In this document: piece after piece, positions 11,836-20,511 of the stretch
Position numbering within the stretch: position 1 is the stretch's first letter
Layout of the letters: each line of letters opens with the position of its first letter
Assembly: GCA_019918135.1 (NCBI GenBank)
Contig: WBZZ01005253.1
Location: 1-64,000 of the forward strand
Source: Paulinella micropora
Lineage: Eukaryota; Cercozoa; Imbricatea; Euglyphida; Paulinellidae
Reading direction: 5' to 3'
Length of the DNA: 64,000 bases
Made by a program: the position numbers and the translations under genes
Notes under the pieces: generated by a model
What the model saw: only the letters and a program-made list of their open reading frames with translations
Told to the model about the DNA's origin: nothing
The model's database searches: none

Positions 11836-13008
11836 ATGGAAAAGATTAACAATGTCAAAGTTAAGCCCGTGAAGCAGGATGGAAACGGAGATAAAAAAGC
11901 AAAAGATTATAAATTATTCAATGAGCCGTATGCTAACATATTTCTACTTGCTAGAAAGAAGAGCGGTAAGACGACAGCACTCTTTGAAATACTGAAACGT
12001 ACAACAGACAGAAAAACCCGTATTATCATTATTGCTTCAACAATACACAAGGACTACATTTATAAAGCGATGGTAAAGCACTTTAAGAACAGAGGCAACC
12101 CGATGGCAATATATACCTTTCTTAAATCAGATGGTGTAAATGTTATTGATTATGAGTTAGACAAACTGAACAGACATGACGAGCAACACGAAGGAGAAGT
12201 AAAACAAGACAAAGAAGAAATAGAGAAGCCACAATTTTTATACTTTGGAAAAGAAGAAAAAAAGAAACAGAGCACCGCAGAGGTAAAAGAAAGGCCGAGT
12301 AAATATATATCTCCAGAGGTTGTTTTTGTTTTGGACGATTTAGGGAGTGGATTAAGAGACAAGTCCGTAAGTGATTTGTTAAAAAAGAATAGGCACTATA
12401 AATCAAAGGTGATTATGTCTAGTCAGTATTTGAACGACCTACGGCCAGAAGCAATTAAGCAGTTAGATTATCTATTAATCTTTCCGGGGCAATCTCAGGA
12501 CAAAATGGAACTCGTGTATAAACACTTAGACTTATCTTTTGACTTTGATTACTTTCTTCAAAAGTATCACGAAGCAACAAAGGAGAGATTTAATTTTCTT
12601 TATGTCTCAAGTGTTGATGATGAATTAAGAAAAAACTTGCCTATCGTCTTAAGTAAAAAAATAAAATTCGTAATTAATTATTTTTCTGTATTATATATGC
12701 CAGTATCACCAGTGATAATTTCACAACCATCAGGATATAACATCGGATACAATCCATCAATGCCGCAGAAGGGAGGAAAAAAGAAAACTAAGAAGAAGGG
12801 ATGTGGTCAAAAGGGAGGAAAGATTAACTGGGCTAAGGTCGGAAAAACTGCCTTGGCTGTTAATAAATTCCTTCGCGATAATAAGGTAATCTCTAGGACT
12901 GCGGGGGCATTGAGTAGTGTTGGGGTGCCTTACGCTGGTAGTGTTAGTGCTACTGCTGCAAAACTTGGGTATGGTAAGCAACGAGGAGGGGCTGTAAAGT
13001 TCAGATAA
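11836..13008 (+). CDS. Genome-packaging ATPase (FtsK/HerA superfamily) with fused basic tail
   Basis: P-loop ATPase that pumps viral DNA into the capsid. The Walker A-type loop is ARKKSGKTT (residues about 39-47) and Walker B is VVFVLDDLG (about 161-169), followed by a sensor-like MSSQYLNDLRP. ATPases of this class usually run to roughly 230-290 residues. Here the frame continues past residue 287 through an AT-rich, spacer-like stretch into a Gly/Lys-rich tail starting at the ATG at 12697 (MPVSPVIISQP). That tail (KGGKKKTKKKGCGQKGG, then a helical, glycine-ending part) looks like an independent small DNA-condensing virion protein. It is either a true fusion or a lost stop at 12640-12660. Confidence 0.85.
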   Translation: MEKINNVKVKPVKQDGNGDKKAKDYKLFNEPYANIFLLARKKSGKTTALFEILKRTTDRKTRIIIIASTIHKDYIYKAMVKHFKNRGNPMAIYTFLKSDGVNVIDYELDKLNRHDEQHEGEVKQDKEEIEKPQFLYFGKEEKKKQSTAEVKERPSKYISPEVVFVLDDLGSGLRDKSVSDLLKKNRHYKSKVIMSSQYLNDLRPEAIKQLDYLLIFPGQSQDKMELVYKHLDLSFDFDYFLQKYHEATKERFNFLYVSSVDDELRKNLPIVLSKKIKFVINYFSVLYMPVSPVIISQPSGYNIGYNPSMPQKGGKKKTKKKGCGQKGGKINWAKVGKTALAVNKFLRDNKVISRTAGALSSVGVPYAGSVSATAAKLGYGKQRGGAVKFR

Positions 13009-13100
13009 AATGATATTTTGTTCTGACTGCCGTCATCACAAAACATCGATGACCATTATTTTTTTCCAAAATAAAAAACGATGTTTTAGAATAAGCGAGA

Positions 13101-14423
13101 ATGCGAAGCATGAAGCGCCATTCTAAAATATCAAAGGTAAGACCCCCGCGGGTTTATAGGAATAAGAGCGGGAGACCATATATTATCCAGAAGGGTAAAA
13201 AATATTATCTTAATTTTGGTAAGAAAACAAATGATTTAAGCACATTACAAATCGTTAAACTTTTTATGAAATATATTAGCAAACCAAAGTCGCAAAGGGC
13301 TAGTCGCAAACCAAGGGAAAAAATAATCAAATCTGATTTCAATCGTCTTGAACACGAGAACCGAAACCAGATACAAAGCAACTTACAAAAGAAATATGAG
13401 TTAATACATGCCGAGGAAGAAAAGGAAAAGAAGAAAAGGGAGGATTTAGAAGAAGAAAAGAAAAGGCTAGAACGAAAAGACGTAGCAGATGTGAAGGAAA
13501 GGCAGGATGAGTTAGCAAGGATACACCGCAATGAACTATCAGATATTAAGGAACGACAAGAACAAAAAGCCAGAGAACTAAGAAGGGAGCAAAAACTCAT
13601 AGATGATGTAAAATATGAAGAAGATAGAAAAAATAGAATACAAGCATTACCACCGCCACCGCAATATCAATATATTATGCCACCGCAATATGGACAGCCA
13701 CAAGCACCGCCACAATTTGGAGCACCACAACAAGCACCGCCATTTGGAGCACCACCACAAGCACCGCCATTACCTAATTTAGGAGATGAAGCACCATTGA
13801 AAACGAAAGAGCAATATGAGGAAGAAAAAAAGCAAAAGCAGAAAGATATTGAAACACTGAAATTAGCAGGATATACAGATAAGTTCATAAAAAAGATTAG
13901 TCGTAAAGACTTACAAAAAGCCAGTCAAGATATTCAGATGGCTATAGCCACAGCGACATCTTTAGAGGAACAGAAAAAGTTAGCAGAAGAATACAAAGAA
14001 AAACTTGAAAAGGAAGAAAAGAAGGCAGAAGAAAAGGGTAAGCATTTTGAACATTTACAAATTAATCAATTTTTAATATCAGCATTTTCAAAAACTTATC
14101 ACCCAAACATTACTATAAAAGAGTTAGCACAGGCTTTAAAAAAGAGACTAGATAATGATGGACATAAAAAATTAAATTACAAAGACACTTCAAAGTGGAT
14201 TATTGACATGATTAAAAGGTTTAATATTGATGTTGGAAATGAAAAGGAAAACGTAAAAAGAAAAGTGGCGGATGATGCTAGATATGAAGAGTACATGGGT
14301 ATTAATGAGCAAAAAGGTAGTGGGGCGAAGACATTAGAAGAATTAATTGATAAAGTATTTTCAATAGCGAAAAAAAAAATACTTAGCCCGCAAAGATTGG
14401 AAACACACAATGAACAAATATGA
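13101..14423 (+). CDS. Coiled-coil, proline-rich structural or scaffold-like protein
   Basis: A 440-residue protein. A basic N-terminus with SGRPYIIQKGKKYYL (residues about 23-37) is followed by a long Glu/Lys/Arg coiled coil (about 95-190), a Pro/Gln/Ala repeat region (APPQFGAPQQAPPFGAPP), a second helical coiled region and an acidic/basic C-terminus. It lies between the packaging ATPase and the maturation protease and overlaps the protease start by 14 bases. Position and shape suggest an internal scaffold or core protein; no enzymatic motif is seen. Confidence 0.65.
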   Translation: MRSMKRHSKISKVRPPRVYRNKSGRPYIIQKGKKYYLNFGKKTNDLSTLQIVKLFMKYISKPKSQRASRKPREKIIKSDFNRLEHENRNQIQSNLQKKYELIHAEEEKEKKKREDLEEEKKRLERKDVADVKERQDELARIHRNELSDIKERQEQKARELRREQKLIDDVKYEEDRKNRIQALPPPPQYQYIMPPQYGQPQAPPQFGAPQQAPPFGAPPQAPPLPNLGDEAPLKTKEQYEEEKKQKQKDIETLKLAGYTDKFIKKISRKDLQKASQDIQMAIATATSLEEQKKLAEEYKEKLEKEEKKAEEKGKHFEHLQINQFLISAFSKTYHPNITIKELAQALKKRLDNDGHKKLNYKDTSKWIIDMIKRFNIDVGNEKENVKRKVADDARYEEYMGINEQKGSGAKTLEELIDKVFSIAKKKILSPQRLETHNEQI

Positions 14424-15203
14424 TTTTGTAAATACTCTAACTAACAAAATGACTTCCGATCCCAATTTAGATAAACGAGTTTCAACAGATTTGAATATTG
14501 ACGAGGGAATGCCACTGGAGGGGGTTCCACCCCCTACCATACACCCGCCACCAGAGCCGGCAACAGATACGACTACACCGCCAGACAAAACCATGCCACC
14601 GAGTGATGCGGATACAACCATACCCCCGAGAACAAGTTCTGCGGAGCAGAACATCGTGGCAAAGCCACTCATCGCGGAGACACCCACACAGGAAGGAGAA
14701 GGGAGGGGACTAATGACTAATGAAATAGACGACATAATGAAAAAATATGGATGGTATCTCGGAGCAATAGCCAGTGATGAAATCTATAAGTTGAAGCCAG
14801 GAAGCAGAAAGCGATACGGATTTATTATGAATACCCAAAAAAGTTCGCAACCCGGAGCACATTGGATGGCTGTTTATATAGATTTAGATAAAGATAGGTC
14901 CGTTGAAGTTTATGATCCATTAGCCCTGTATAAACCAACGGAAGACTTTCAACAACAAATGAAACAACTAATAGATAAAAGCCACCCAAGCACATACCTG
15001 CTTATGAAGGTTAATCAAGTAAAAGAGCAGAGTGATACGAGCGACACATGTGGATGGTTTGCTATGAGATTTTTAATGGAACGAGCGAAAGGTAATCGAT
15101 TTAAATTGCTACTGGCTACACAGACTTAAAAGAAGACGAAGCAGAAAAGTTAAAAGCACAGAATGGGTATGGAGATGGTGAGGGATTTAATACATTTATC
15201 TGA
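14410..15203 (+). CDS. Adenain-type cysteine protease (virion maturation)
   Basis: A C5/Ulp1-like protease that cleaves capsid precursors during maturation. The catalytic triad is visible: His in GAHWMAVYID (residue about 151), Asp in VEVYDPLA (about 169) and Cys in TSDTCGWFAMRFL (about 214). The spacing fits adenain. A Pro/Thr-rich N-terminal extension of about 100 residues precedes the core. The open frame stops at 15129 after a shift in the TTTAAATTG run near 15100. The next frame continues with the expected C-terminus (KEDEAEKLK ... GEGFNTFI) to a TGA at 15201-15203, so I call the gene to there. Confidence 0.85.
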
Positions 15204-15245
15204 ATTATGCATTAAATAAAAGAATATAAAAGAATATAAAAGAAT

Positions 15246-15710
15246 ATGCCAGACTACAAGCAAGGAAAGATTTATGCTATCAGGTCTCATCATACAGATA
15301 AAATTTATATTGGTTCAACAACTCAATCATTGGCTCAGAGAATTGCAAAGCACAGAAATGATTACAAAAACAAAAAAATAAAATGGGTATCATCATACGA
15401 GATATTAAAATATTGTGATGCTTATATTGAGTTATTGGAAAAATATCCATGCAACGATAGGGAAAGTTTATTGAAAAAAGAAGGAGAACATATAAGAAAC
15501 AATGAAGAGTGTGTAAATAAACAAATAGCAGGGCGCACCAATGAAGAATATAGACAAGAACATATCGTTGAAATCAAAGAATATCTAAAAATGAAATATG
15601 CTAGAGACAGAGAAGAAATACTTAAAACACATTATTGTCCTTGTGGCGGAACATATATAATGCAAGGGAGACAAAGGGGGCAGGTCAAGTGGTATCTATT
15701 ACATAAATAG
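15246..15710 (+). CDS. GIY-YIG endonuclease
   Basis: A single-domain GIY-YIG nuclease: KIYAI and IYIGST form the two core strands, LAQRIAKHR supplies the catalytic Arg and KKEGEHIRN the metal-binding Glu. A C-terminal CPCGG is probably part of a zinc-binding tail. Free-standing GIY-YIG genes occur in algal viruses, virophages and PLVs, where they act in homing or recombination. The start is preceded by a direct repeat of AAAAGAATAT (15218-15245). The last about 15 residues overlap the upstream reading of the next capsid gene, so the true end is unclear. Confidence 0.8.
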   Translation: MPDYKQGKIYAIRSHHTDKIYIGSTTQSLAQRIAKHRNDYKNKKIKWVSSYEILKYCDAYIELLEKYPCNDRESLLKKEGEHIRNNEECVNKQIAGRTNEEYRQEHIVEIKEYLKMKYARDREEILKTHYCPCGGTYIMQGRQRGQVKWYLLHK

Positions 15711-16476
15711 TAAAAATAGAATAACGGGTACAGACAGCGACTTTACACACGAGGTCAATATGAAGGGACTAGACAATCCCACACATTGTAAAATATTACA
15801 CAATTACATTCCAAAGTCGTATTACTCCGTGGCTTCACCATATAATACTTTTACATTATCCGAAGACGGGTATGAGGCTTTAATTACGATACCTGAAGGA
15901 AACTACACAATGAACAACTTAAAAAATAAACTATCTGAGATATTGACGGCAGAAAGTCCGAATGATTATACTTATGTAGTCTCAAGCAACAATACAAACA
16001 CAGAAGCGGAGGATGGTAAATTAACATTCAGTGTGTCAAATAACGGTGGTATTCAACCGCGGTTTATATTTGATGGTGATACACGTATTCATGAGGTTAT
16101 GGGTTTTGATAGAAATTCAACATATTTCTTTGCTAATGATTTTATTAAATCGCCAAATGTAATTATTCTAACTGGTGAAAAAACTTTGTATCTTCAATCA
16201 GACTTAGTGGGGGAAGGTGATAATCATGTGCTACAAGAAATATACACGGCGAATGATATTCCATTTGGAGCCGTTATATACGACGGAAGTGGGTCAGAGT
16301 ATGGTAAGAAATTATCAACCAGTTCAAATAATGTATATAGGTTTTATCTTACAGACGAAAACGATCAGGCTATAAATCTTAATGGTTTGGGTATTGTAAT
16401 GACATTATTAATTTACAGAGAGACTAATTATTTTAATTTATTTACATCATTCTTCAATCTTTTGAAACAGAGATGA
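15659..16476 (+). CDS. Minor capsid (penton-like) protein, possible frame break near its start
   Basis: The intact ORF begins at the ATG at 15760, but the same frame is open further upstream and reads YYINSKNRITGTDSDFTHEV, the N-terminal strand typical of penton-like minor capsid proteins. If one G is removed from the GGGGG run near 15678, the ATG at 15659 starts this frame. The rest is a beta-rich single-domain protein of about 240-270 residues (ITIPEGNYTMNNL, GFDRNSTYFFAND, GLGIVMTLLIYRET). It lies directly upstream of the major capsid gene, the usual order in this virus group. It is expected to form the fivefold vertices. Confidence 0.7.
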
Positions 16477-16567
16477 ATAATTATTTTAAAATTATTTATT
16501 TTTTTCTATAAATATATTTGTGTATTAATCAACTTACACTACTGCCTAAAAATTAAAAAAAAACAAA

Positions 16568-18055
16568 ATGCCAACTCAACACGGCGGAGAATTAGACTTC
16601 AGTAAGACTGATTATATCAGTGCTTCTTATCGTTTGAATAAACTCGCCCCACGTGAGGGTTCTGGAACCTTTGAGGTCACCACTGCTGGTGGGCAAGAAC
16701 GATCATTTGACCTTATCAGTCGCCCGTTCAATCTCGCCCGCTCTTATTTGAGTTTTACTTATACTATGAGAGCAGCGGGCGCCAACACTTATTCAAGAAT
16801 TTTTATGGACTGCCTTTCACAAATTAGCCAGATACAACTTCAGACCCGTAGCGGTGTTTATCTGTGCGACCTTAACCATCTCAGAATGGTAACTAAGATG
16901 CTGTGGAAACCAGAAATGAGTTTGAAGGATTTCTTAGACCTTCCTAACCACGGAGATGCTAGTGGATACGGATGTATGCTACAAAAGTGTAATGCTAACG
17001 GCTTGATTAACATTAGTGCCGTTGAAGCAACTAGAACAGCCTTTCGTGCGGCTGCCGATGGTAATAACGATGTTGCGGCCGCAACTCAGGGTCTATTGCG
17101 TGAGCCAGTGATTTCTGCTCGTCGTCATGATGATGCTGCTCTAACGACTGGAGTTGGAGCACTATCTGCCGTAAATGTTAATTACAATGAGGCGAAGTAT
17201 CTTGTGGGAAGTGGAGCGAATGCCGCTTTGGCCGTTAATGTTAAAATTCCTTTGGGTATGATTATTAACACTATTTTTGCACTTGATAAGACTATTATGT
17301 TTCCAGAAATTTTGACTATGCGAATTGTGTGGGGTGCTACTGACAGAACCGGTTATACGGTGACAAATGGTGCCGCTACTTGTCTTAGCACTGCTTATCT
17401 TGCCGCGCTAAATGCTACCATGCCTATGGCTGTATCTGCTGATGTCACCAATCTTGCCTTGTTTCTTGCGGTTGAAACGAACCCTGATGTCATTCAATCA
17501 ATCCAGCAGAAGATTGCTAGCCCCGAAGGCATGAACTTCAATATTGATTATCCATATGTTTATAAGAATACTACACAAGCAAGCACAAGCCAAAACATTA
17601 TTATGCGATTTGACAGAGGTCATGGTCGCCGTTTGAAGAAGATTTATCACTCAGTTTTTAACACCGAAGAAAGGAAGAACACAGCCTATGACAACGATAA
17701 CCGCGCCGCCGCTAAGGTTGTTAATTTTTACACTACTCTGGATGGTTCCCGCCAGCAAGAATTCAACATTGACACCGCGAGCGAAGAAGACTATATGTAC
17801 TTGAAGCCAAAGGTTGAGGGTTCGGCCTTGTTGAATAACGATGTGTATAAATAAAATTGGTTCTGGGTTGATGCTTGGGATAATACCCGCCCGCTATGGA
17901 GCAAAGACCAGAATGAAATCAGCGGTTTAAGTCTTGATACTGAGCGACGATGGGAGTTTATTGCGACCACCGTGTCTGCTGCCTAGAACCACTACACCGT
18001 GGCCATTACTCAGCGTGAGGTACAGGTTAAGGCCAATATGATTACGATCTCATAA
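16568..18055 (+). pseudogene. Double jelly-roll major capsid protein with two in-frame stops near the C-terminus
   Basis: The main shell protein of the particle. The open frame 16568-17854 gives 428 residues with PLV/virophage MCP features: an N-terminal ISASYRLNKLAP-type strand, a SFDLISRPFNLARSYLSF segment, a long central domain and FNIDYPYVYKNTTQ. After the TAA at 17852-17854 the same frame continues without shift for 66 more codons (WFWVDAWDNTRPLW ... WEFIATTVSAA), interrupted by a TAG at 17984-17986 and ending at a TAA at 18053-18055. Both internal stops are one C-to-T change from Gln codons. The extension looks coding, so the written gene is probably truncated by mutation. Codon use is more GC-rich than its neighbours. 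Confidence 0.8.
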
Positions 18056-18153
18056 CTCCGCCAGTGAGGTAATATGTAATTATTAATTTTGATAGTTAAT
18101 TTATTTTTTTGATAATATACAATCTTTGTTTTCAATATTGAAAACAAAAAACA

Positions 18154-19395
18154 ATGACTACACACCAGAGAAACTTAATCGCACAAAATCCTGACGGCGA
18201 ATTTATAAATGTCAGTGCTGGATATGATGGCAATCTTGAAACTAATAATTCAAAAACCGCTTTTGGTGAAGCAGTAGTAGGTCAATTAACACCAGTATTA
18301 CAAGAAATCTTTCCATATACCATTAATACTAGGATATGGACAAAAACAGAAACAAAATCGTCTGTGTCATTTTTAAATAATATGGCTGAATTGAAAACAA
18401 CTGCTAATGCGACGGCGGATACTGGATTAGTAAGTAAAAGGAGAATAAAATATAGAACTGGAATGGGTGTCCTTGCCCGCTTTACTGCTATATGGACAAC
18501 GGATGATACAAAAGATTACTATTCATTTATTGGAATAGGAAATGATCTCGTTGATGGATTTTATTTTTACAAAAATTAAGCAGGAATGAATATCGCGCAT
18601 ATTAAAGGAGGTGTTGCAGTTTATATTGACCAAGAAGACTGGGACGACCCATGCGATGGGAATTTCGCTATGCCGAACTTAGACTGGAGCAAAAGAAATG
18701 TATTTCAAATTCAATTTCAGTATCTTGGGTTTGGTGCTATTAAGTTTTATATTGAAAATCCCATAACAGGATTATTTCAATTAGTTCACATGATTGAGTA
18801 TGCGAATGCTAATACTGGGGTAAGCCTGCGAAATACAACATTACCTTTTACGGCAGTCATGAGAAATGATGCAAAGACTGGAATACAAATTCTTAAAACG
18901 GCGAGTGCTAGTTTATTCATTGAGGGAACGAATACGATAAACACAAGTATAACAAACGAAGTGGAAGGAAGTAAAGCAGCAAACACCACTGAAAGTCCTA
19001 TTATTAGTATAAGAAACAAAGCAACATTTGATGCGGGCGGTGCTAATTTAGCAAATTATTCAAATGTTTATCCCACTTTGATAAGTATTACAAATGAAGA
19101 TACTAAGTCGAATGTTGTCAGAATGGTATTAAATGGAACACTAACTGGAGCGGGTTTTGCAGATGTTGATTCTAAGTATTCAATTGTAGATACTGACACA
19201 AAGGCGAGTGCTATCGCAAACGGAACAACAATTTTTAAACTATATGTAAATTCTCAATCAACTCAACAAATCAATCTTAGAAGTTATGATATATACCTAT
19301 CACCGAGTGATGTATTAACTTTTACGCAAAAGTCTGTCTCTGCTGGTGGAGGACGAAATGTCAATATTATCGCTAACTTCATAGAAGACCAATAA
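18154..19395 (+). pseudogene. Tail- or adhesin-like structural protein with one in-frame TAA
   Basis: Two ORFs in the same frame (18154-18579 and 18586-19395) are separated only by a TAA at 18577-18579, giving one 413-codon gene. The N-terminal part (AFGEAVVGQLTPVLQEIFPYT) resembles virion proteins found in PLVs and large algal viruses. The rest is beta-rich with a repeated Thr/Asn/Ser composition (LRNTTLPFTAVMRND, NGTTIFKLYVNSQ) and ends GGRNVNIIANFIEDQ. A role in attachment is likely but inferred. The TAA replaces a residue between YFYKN and AGMNIAH and is compatible with a former Gln codon. Confidence 0.65.
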
Positions 19396-19866
19396 AGCAA
19401 AAAAAAATTTAATGAAAAGCGATGTGATATTATAAATATTTTTTACCGCATCTTTGTTATTAAAATAAGGTTGTTGAATTAAATATTCAAGGTATGGTTT
19501 GTCAATCTTAGCGACATCTTCAATTTTCATTTTTTTATACTTACCATATTGAAGAAAAATGTCTGCTTCGTGTTGTTGTTCTTCTTTCTTTGTTATCTCT
19601 TCGCCGACATTAGCCTTTATTTCGGTAATTCCAGTCTCTTTTAAATCAGCAGTCGTAAAAGGAGTGCTTTCTTCCTCCATCATTTTTGATAATGTAGCCT
19701 CCAACGGAATAAATACTTTAACATTATCGTCTCTTGGTTTATATTGCTCATAGAAAGAAACAATGTCGGGCTTTGTCCATTTAATAGTGGGTTTCTTAAC
19801 TTCGCTGTCAATGTTCCATTTTTCAATTTCATTCAAGTAGTCCTGCTTGGTGCTTAGGTCTGTCAT
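19315..19866 (-). CDS. Small protein with ExoX_C-like domain, copy 1
   Basis: A helical N-terminal part is followed by YGKYKKMKIEDVAKIDKPYLEYLIQQPYF. This matches the small GKYKG-K-I-DV-DxxYLxW-Q module found at the C-terminus of exonuclease X and as free-standing viral proteins. It is a paralog of the gene at 19895-20182. The ORF formally runs past the domain into a hydrophobic tail and overlaps the convergent tail-like gene by 81 bases; the true stop may lie near 19,400. The start is preceded by a TATATATA run. Confidence 0.65.
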   Translation of the reverse strand: MTDLSTKQDYLNEIEKWNIDSEVKKPTIKWTKPDIVSFYEQYKPRDDNVKVFIPLEATLSKMMEEESTPFTTADLKETGITEIKANVGEEITKKEEQQHEADIFLQYGKYKKMKIEDVAKIDKPYLEYLIQQPYFNNKDAVKNIYNITSLFIKFFFALLVFYEVSDNIDISSSTSRDRLLRKS

Positions 19867-19894
19867 TGATATATATACTACAAAATAATTTTTA

Positions 19895-20182
19895 TTAAAT
19901 GTATTTTTTTACTTCACTTTTAATGTCGGTAAATTTCTCAAACCACGGCTGTTTCATAACCCATTCAAGATATGGCTTATCAATAACCGCTACATCTTGA
20001 ATTTTCTTGCCACGATATTTACCAAATGGAAAAACATCGGTTGGCTTGCCAGCCCGCGCATTTTCAATCATTTGAATTTCGTCGTTAATTATCTTTTTAA
20101 CATCGGTAATAGAAAATGTTTCTTTTTTATTTTCAATAGAGAGTTTCTCAAACTTCTCACATAATCTGGTAAGGGTGGTCAT
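19895..20182 (-). CDS. Small protein with ExoX_C-like domain, copy 2
   Basis: A 95-residue protein: a helical N-terminus, then FPFGKYRGKKIQDVAVIDKPY and LEWVMKQPWF. This is the conserved ExoX_C-type module and aligns closely with the neighbouring copy 1. The nuclease domain itself is absent, so a DNA- or protein-binding role is more likely than catalysis. The palindrome CTATATAG lies four bases before the ATG and resembles the element seen before other genes of this block. Confidence 0.7.
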   Translation of the reverse strand: MTTLTRLCEKFEKLSIENKKETFSITDVKKIINDEIQMIENARAGKPTDVFPFGKYRGKKIQDVAVIDKPYLEWVMKQPWFEKFTDIKSEVKKYI

Positions 20183-20511
20183 TGGTCTATATAGAGTGGT
20201 AAAAAAATTTATGGAAAAAAATTAATTAATCAAACTCGCAACAGGAGAGGACTTTCATTTTTTCAAAAAAAAATAACTAAGTCTAGCACAGCAGTAAAAA
20301 CTAAGAAACGGGTTTTGATGTCTCTTCGTGTTGATTTGGCAAAAGATAGATGAGTTATCTTTTTTTTAGAGTTTGAGAGAAATTCAAATATGGACTATTT
20401 ATTGATTAAGAATGCTTGTATTTAATTTGGTTAAAATTATGTATATTTTTATTGAAATTAATAGTAAGACGAATTTATATTAAAATAGCCTTATTTTATA
20501 TAAAAAGATAA
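20183..20511. other. AT-rich junction between viral block and retrotransposon
   Basis: About 330 bases with no convincing gene. The composition stays AT-rich up to about 20,500, then changes abruptly into retrotransposon coding sequence in mid-domain. I see no inverted terminal repeat, although the other viral end is not in the window to compare. Confidence 0.5.

Noticed and set aside
16568..19395. Alternative genetic code with TAA/TAG as glutamine
   Set aside because: Only three such stops occur in two genes that otherwise use CAA/CAG freely, and the integrase has a TGA instead; decay or error explains this better.
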